Both the position numbers and the translations under genes were made by a program. Below are positions 7,015 to 9,746 of a DNA stretch of 9,746 bases, in pieces; within the stretch, counting starts at the first letter, position 1; the number at the start of each line of letters is the position of its first letter. Below the pieces are notes generated by a model. The model was not told where the DNA came from and searched no databases. It saw nothing but the letters and a program-made list of their open reading frames with translations. The DNA comes from Selenomonadaceae bacterium (GTDB lineage: Bacteria > Bacillota > Negativicutes > Selenomonadales > Selenomonadaceae): assembly GCA_017484235.1 (NCBI GenBank), contig JAFUTM010000035.1, positions 1-9,746 on the forward strand, in the 5' to 3' direction.

Positions 7015-7028
7015 CCCCATTTCTGGGG
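7015..7028 (-). promoter_or_regulatory. Shine-Dalgarno hairpin, cassette 2
   Basis: Minus strand CCCCA-GAAA-TGGGG. Relative to copies 1 and 3 a T-A pair is replaced by C-G, so the stem is kept although the Shine-Dalgarno itself changed from GAGG to GGGG. The loop stays GNRA-type. Confidence 0.7.
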
Positions 7029-7070
7029 CTGTGGATTAAAACCGCCTGTCGTTTCTTAGGTATCAAAAGT

Positions 7071-7099
7071 ATTATATCAGAAAATGTTGTCATTGTACA
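7071..7099 (-). promoter_or_regulatory. Minus-strand promoter, cassette 2 (peptide mRNA)
   Basis: Minus strand TGTACA (7099-7094), 17 bp, TATAAT (7076-7071). Consensus -10; A-rich sequence upstream. Confidence 0.7.
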
Positions 7100-7110
7100 G
7101 CGTTTTTTAT
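7081..7110 (+). terminator. Plus-strand terminator, cassette 2
   Basis: AAAATGTTGT (7081-7090), loop CATTGT, ACAGCGTTTT (7097-7106), then T-rich tail. Two T-G wobbles that pair only on the plus strand. Confidence 0.65.
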
Positions 7111-7122
7111 TTTGACAAACAC

Positions 7123-7151
7123 TTGCAATTCGTCTTATTATGACTTATAAT
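7123..7151 (+). promoter_or_regulatory. Plus-strand promoter, cassette 3 (antisense RNA)
   Basis: TTGCAA at 7123-7128, 17 bp, TATAAT at 7146-7151. Confidence 0.75.
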
Positions 7152-7154
7152 ATG

Positions 7155-7186
7155 AATAACGAAACGCCCTGTTAAGAGCAGAGCGT
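7155..7186 (-). terminator. Minus-strand terminator, cassette 3
   Basis: Minus strand ACGCTCTG (7186-7179), loop of seven, CAGGGCGT (7171-7164), then TTTCGTTATTC. The T run is weaker than in copies 1 and 2. Confidence 0.65.
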
Positions 7187-7277
7187 TTTGGGCACTGTCG
7201 ACAAGCGGTCGACCTCATGGATATTGACGAATAGTGGTAAAACTGGTTAGGTTATTCGCCGGCTAAGTGTGTGAGGC

Positions 7278-7349
7278 TTAGGCGGCATTTCCGCTAGTGA
7301 GCAGAAGTATGATTATGATCGTGATGATCACAAAGAGGAGTTTGCTCAT
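7278..7349 (-). CDS. 23-residue hydrophobic peptide, cassette 3 (type I toxin candidate)
   Basis: ATG at 7349 with GAGGTGA (7361-7355) as Shine-Dalgarno, six to eight bases upstream. The peptide starts MSKLLF, carries an almost uninterrupted Ile/Leu/Val run (residues 4-17) and ends TSGNAA before TAA. It is two codons shorter than copy 2 and one shorter than copy 1, with frame, N-terminal MSK, Thr-Ser and Ala-Ala ending kept. This is the most hydrophobic of the three. Predicted mRNA about 250 nt, from near 7406 to near 7157. No homologue is recognised; toxicity is inferred from the cassette design. Confidence 0.7.
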   Translation of the reverse strand: MSKLLFVIITIIIILLLTSGNAA

Positions 7350-7357
7350 ATCGGTCA

Positions 7358-7371
7358 CCTCATTTCTGAGG
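7358..7371 (-). promoter_or_regulatory. Shine-Dalgarno hairpin, cassette 3
   Basis: Minus strand CCTCA-GAAA-TGAGG, same stem as copy 1 with the GAAA loop of copy 2; the 3' arm contains the Shine-Dalgarno. Confidence 0.65.
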
Positions 7372-7412
7372 TCATTGATTAGACCGCCTGCCGCTTTTGC
7401 AGCACCAAAAGC

Positions 7413-7441
7413 ATTATAACATAAAACGTTGTCGATGTACA
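7413..7441 (-). promoter_or_regulatory. Minus-strand promoter, cassette 3 (peptide mRNA)
   Basis: Minus strand TGTACA (7441-7436), 17 bp, TATAAT (7418-7413). Confidence 0.7.
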
Positions 7442-7451
7442 GCGTTTTTTA
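7423..7451 (+). terminator. Plus-strand terminator, cassette 3
   Basis: AAAACGTTGT (7423-7432), loop CGATGT, ACAGCGTTTT (7439-7448), then T-rich tail. One T-G wobble. Compared with copy 1 an A-T pair has become G-C. Confidence 0.7.
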
Positions 7452-7455
7452 TTTT

Positions 7456-7681
7456 GACTATCATAAAAAAGATTTAAGTAAATCTGCAAAAATCACGATA
7501 TAGTAAATGTAAAAGTTAAAAACAAAATCTCATATAAAATCAATCAAGGTCAGACGCAGAATCATTGAATGGAAATCAATGTTATTGACAAGGAACGTCA
7601 TAAAAATAAAAATCTGACCTTTCGGCAAATCGTAAATAAGTGATATGATGCCGAAATGTGAAGAAGGAGTTGTGATTTATT
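7456..7681 (+). promoter_or_regulatory. AT-rich leader region of flgE
   Basis: No gene is seen. It holds a small palindrome AGATTT-AAGT-AAATCT (7470-7485), a 9-bp inverted repeat AAGGTCAGA / TCTGACCTT (7546-7554 and 7613-7621) enclosing 58 bp, and a TTGACA at 7585-7590 without a convincing -10. Near flgE, TAAA (7633-7636) and GCCGAAAT (7650-7657) resemble the two halves of a flagellar sigma-28 promoter, but the spacing is 13 instead of about 15. TATGAT at 7644-7649 is an alternative -10. AAGGAG at 7664-7669 is the flgE ribosome binding site. Confidence 0.35.
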
Positions 7682-9451
7682 ATGATGCGTTCCCTGTTTT
7701 CCGGTGTCTCAGGTCTGAAGGTTCATCAGACTCGTATGGATAACATCGGCAATAATATTGCTAATATCAATACAGTAGGTTTTAAGTCGACTCGTACGAC
7801 TTTTGCGGATATGCTCAGCCAAACGCAGGCTGGTGCAGCTTCACCAACTGCTAATATCGGTGGTACTAACCCTAAGCAGATCGGTCTTGGTGTTTCAGTT
7901 GCAAGTATGGATTTAATTTTTACTGACGGTTCACCTCAGTCGACCGGTAAGAACACCGATATTGCACTCAGCGGCAACGGTCTCTTCGTCGTAAAGAATG
8001 GCGACCAGACTTATTATACTCGTGACGGTGCATTTGAGTTTGATGCTGACGGTTATTATGTACTTCCTGGCAGCGGTCTCAAAGTTCAAGGCTGGAACGC
8101 GGTTGACGGCTCACTCAATACAAACTCATTGCCAACTGATATTATTGTTCCGTCCGGTAAGACAATGGAAGCTGCTCGTACGACGTCAATCTCATTCGTT
8201 GGCAATCTTGACTCTAACGATAAGGTTATAACCAAAATTAATGGTCAAACAGATACCACTCTCAGTCAGTCAGTAAAAGGAACCGGTGATTCAGTTCAGT
8301 TGACTTTCAACAATGATACAAGTGCAGCTATAACGAACGTCGGCACATACAGAGTTGGCGATACGATGCCGATATCAACGGTTATTGACGTTTATGATAC
8401 TCTGGGCGATTTGCACAGTATACCTGTTTTGATTGAAAGAGTAACTTATCAATCGACGGTCTATGAGGCACTTGGCGGAGCCTCTGGCGGAGATACCTCA
8501 TTACGCATTGTAAACGAAATATTGGAAAATCAAGGACTTGCTACACACACAGACGCAGGCGATATTGCCAGTGATTCAAGAATTGCTAATGTCTGGATGA
8601 TTACTCTTGCTGACACCGGTACTTACGATAATGATACAACGGATTATACATTAACACAGATTTCCTCTTCGGATAAAACAAAAGCTCAGATGGCACCGAT
8701 TATTATAAGATTCTCTGACGATGGTACAACAGTAGAAAGTTATTATCAAAATCGACCTGGAATTGCAGCTCAGATTGTTGCGAGCCATACAGACACGACA
8801 GTTACTCGTCCATTTGATACATATGAAGATGATACAGATGTAACCTCAATTAAACTCAGCTTGATTTATACCGCTCCAGACGGCGCAATGAATCAGACTT
8901 ATATGCACCACGATGGCACGGGCAATATTGATACTGATGATACCTTAGTAAGGAAAACAGTTAATGCTGACACTGGACAAGAAGAGGACTATCGTATATC
9001 TATCAACTTTGCCGGTGACCAATTGACACAATATGCACGCGGTGAAAAATTTGTCAATGATTCCAACGTCCACCCGTCGGCTGACGGAAATGCGGCAGGA
9101 TACTTGTCGAGTGTGTCGATTGATACGGTAGGCGTTGTGACTGGTACTTACACTAACGGGCAGCGACGATTTGAGGCGCAGGTCGCCGTTGCACAGTTTA
9201 CTAATCCGTCCGGTCTGACTAAAACTGGAAACAGTATGTATCAGGAATCTAACAACTCTGGTAGTGCTAATGTTCAGACAGTCTCCTCATTGGGCTTGTC
9301 AATTACTCCGTCCGCGCTTGAAATGTCCAACGTTGACCTCGCAAATGAATTCTCTGAGATGATTATCACTCAGCGCGGATTCCAGGCCAACTCAAAGATT
9401 ATCAACGTTGGTGATGAAATGCTCGAAACTCTCGTCAATATGAAGAGATAA
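7682..9451 (+). CDS. flgE: Flagellar hook protein FlgE
   Basis: Structural subunit of the flagellar hook, exported by the flagellar type III system and polymerised outside the cell. The N-terminal rod-type motif MRSLFSGVSGLKVHQTRMDN (2-21) and NIGNNIANINTVGFKSTR (21-38) are characteristic, followed by TDIALSGNGLFVV (92-104). A middle conserved stretch STVIDVYDTLGDLHSIPV (232-249) marks the FlaE-type domain. The C-terminus has SALEMSNVDLANEFSEMI (544-561), then ITQRGFQANSKIINVGDEML (562-581). At 589 residues it is longer than the roughly 400 of Salmonella FlgE; the extra length sits in the surface-exposed middle (about 255-440), which varies widely in the family. ATG at 7682 follows AAGGAG by 12 bp; a second ATG at 7685 is less well placed. 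It stands alone here, ended by its own terminator. Confidence 0.95.
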   Translation: MMRSLFSGVSGLKVHQTRMDNIGNNIANINTVGFKSTRTTFADMLSQTQAGAASPTANIGGTNPKQIGLGVSVASMDLIFTDGSPQSTGKNTDIALSGNGLFVVKNGDQTYYTRDGAFEFDADGYYVLPGSGLKVQGWNAVDGSLNTNSLPTDIIVPSGKTMEAARTTSISFVGNLDSNDKVITKINGQTDTTLSQSVKGTGDSVQLTFNNDTSAAITNVGTYRVGDTMPISTVIDVYDTLGDLHSIPVLIERVTYQSTVYEALGGASGGDTSLRIVNEILENQGLATHTDAGDIASDSRIANVWMITLADTGTYDNDTTDYTLTQISSSDKTKAQMAPIIIRFSDDGTTVESYYQNRPGIAAQIVASHTDTTVTRPFDTYEDDTDVTSIKLSLIYTAPDGAMNQTYMHHDGTGNIDTDDTLVRKTVNADTGQEEDYRISINFAGDQLTQYARGEKFVNDSNVHPSADGNAAGYLSSVSIDTVGVVTGTYTNGQRRFEAQVAVAQFTNPSGLTKTGNSMYQESNNSGSANVQTVSSLGLSITPSALEMSNVDLANEFSEMIITQRGFQANSKIINVGDEMLETLVNMKR

Positions 9452-9480
9452 TATAATTTAAATACCAAATTACCAAATAT

Positions 9481-9518
9481 AAAAACCTTCTGCGATTATC
9501 ACAGAGGGTTTTTAGTTT
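9481..9518. terminator. Bidirectional terminator between flgE and rseP
   Basis: Stem AAAAACCTTCTG (9481-9492) and CAGAGGGTTTTT (9502-9513), twelve pairs with one G-T, loop of nine. T runs follow on both strands, suiting two convergent genes. Confidence 0.85.
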
Positions 9519-9537
9519 GTTCAATATTATTGAAATA

Positions 9538-9746
9538 TTAACTGAAGAAGACGCGGACTATATCATTTTTCGTTGCGAATATCATTAACAAAATTAAAAG
9601 CGCGACGCCAACTCTTTGAGTATATATAATGGCCTTTGGGCTGAGTGGCTTACCTCTAACGGCTTCGAGCAGCAATGTTACGAAATGGCCGCCGTCAAGT
9701 GCCGGAACCGGAAGCAGATTTATCAGACCGAGATTTAAACTGAGCA
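9538..9746 (-). CDS. rseP: Partial gene: C-terminal 68 residues of an RseP/RasP-type site-2 zinc metalloprotease
   Basis: Reading the minus strand from the window edge gives an open frame that ends at TAA (9540-9538). It contains NLGLINLLPVPALDGGHF (residues 4-21 of the visible part), the membrane LDG motif that supplies a zinc ligand in site-2 proteases, then EAVRGKPLSP (28-37) and a final membrane segment with VGVALLILLMIFATKND (45-61). These proteins cut anti-sigma factors and other membrane proteins within the bilayer. The N-terminal HExxH motif and PDZ domain lie beyond the window. The gene converges on flgE with the shared terminator between them. The family assignment is strong; the exact name depends on the lineage. 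Confidence 0.92.
   Translation of the reverse strand, partial: LSLNLGLINLLPVPALDGGHFVTLLLEAVRGKPLSPKAIIYTQRVGVALLILLMIFATKNDIVRVFFS

Larger units (their letters stand above)
6819..7110 (+). ncRNA. Predicted antisense RNA of cassette 2 (antitoxin candidate)
   Basis: From the plus promoter at 6784-6812 to the terminator at 7081-7110, about 290 nt, covering the whole opposing mRNA. A strong internal hairpin (GCCGTCTAAGA / TCTTAGGCGGC, 6910-6938) followed by TTTGCT may produce a shorter form of about 125 nt. Confidence 0.55.
6778..7113. repeat. Sense/antisense RNA cassette, copy 2 of 3
   Basis: Same element order as copy 1. Promoters, terminators, Shine-Dalgarno hairpin and peptide frame are conserved, while the segment about 6851-6909 between minus terminator and peptide gene is largely unlike the other copies. 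Confidence 0.9.
7158..7451 (+). ncRNA. Predicted antisense RNA of cassette 3 (antitoxin candidate)
   Basis: From the plus promoter at 7123-7151 to the terminator at 7423-7451, about 290 nt, covering the whole opposing mRNA. Internal hairpin GCCGGCTAAG / CTTAGGCGGC (7258-7286) has one mismatch and a poor T run. Confidence 0.55.
7117..7455. repeat. Sense/antisense RNA cassette, copy 3 of 3
   Basis: Same order as copies 1 and 2. The array ends after the T-rich terminator tail at about 7455; the following sequence is unique. Variable segment about 7187-7257. Confidence 0.9.

Noticed and set aside
6611..7115. Plus-strand frames of 66 and 72 codons in the array
   Set aside because: They lie opposite the micro-peptide genes, start at non-ATG codons, and are not in the same frame or similar between copies.
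7111..7151. TTGACA as the -35 of the plus-strand promoters
   Set aside because: It lies 28 bp from TATAAT and is missing in copy 1; TTGCAT/A at 17 bp is present in all three.
6581..7286. Plus-strand hairpins GCCGnCTAAG / CTTAGGCGGC as the main antisense terminators
   Set aside because: They are conserved, but the following T runs are poor (TACTTTG, TTTGCT, ATTTCC); the stems at the end of each copy with six or more T fit better. They may still be structural or partial terminators.
6453..7455. CRISPR array or insertion sequence
   Set aside because: Repeat units are about 340 bp and diverged, without short identical repeats and spacers; there is no transposase or terminal inverted repeat.
6444..7681. 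Rex operator (TTGTGA-N6-TCACAA type)
   Set aside because: No convincing match was found by eye in the spacer after rex or before flgE.

Overview
The window looks like chromosomal DNA of an AT-rich anaerobic bacterium of the Firmicutes with an outer membrane, most likely a flagellated member of the Negativicutes (Selenomonas relatives). The reasons are an O-antigen ligase (outer-membrane polysaccharide) next to the Gram-positive-type redox repressor Rex, a folC gene upstream of them, the flagellar hook gene flgE, and an RseP/RasP-type site-2 protease. This placement is an inference from gene content, not from a search.

Layout: (1) 1-1132, the 3' part of a gene that resembles the C-terminal half of an N6-adenine DNA methyltransferase, carrying a run of ten G inside the frame (probable phase-variation switch). 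(2) 1218-2483, a DUF4145-type protein with an internally duplicated module. (3) 2500-3729 folC. (4) 3772-5823, an O-antigen ligase family membrane protein with a very long acidic insert before its last two membrane segments, overlapping by four bases with (5) 5820-6443 rex. (6) 6444-7455, no conventional gene but three tandem diverged copies of a compact two-strand RNA cassette. (7) 7456-7681, AT-rich leader of flgE. (8) 7682-9451 flgE, followed by a bidirectional terminator. (9) 9538-9746, the 3' end of a convergent rseP/rasP gene on the minus strand.

The most interesting part is 6453-7455. Each copy of about 340 bp encodes, on the minus strand, a 23-25 residue hydrophobic peptide ending in Ala-Ala-stop, with its own promoter (TGTACA, 17 bp, TATAAT or TAAAAT), a Shine-Dalgarno sequence buried in a small GNRA-loop hairpin, and a terminator. 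On the plus strand each copy has a promoter (TTGCAT/A, 17 bp, TATAAT) and a terminator at the far end, so that a full-length antisense RNA would cover the whole peptide mRNA. This is the architecture of a type I toxin-antitoxin module (compare Ibs/Sib in E. coli), here as a tandem array between rex and flgE. Toxicity and regulation are inferred, not shown.

How the parts relate: folC is housekeeping folate metabolism; the ligase and rex form an overlapping pair; rex lacks an obvious terminator of its own and probably uses the first plus-strand terminator of the array. The left end (methyltransferase-like gene plus DUF4145 gene, more AT-rich than the rest) looks like an accessory restriction-modification or defence patch set beside the core genes.
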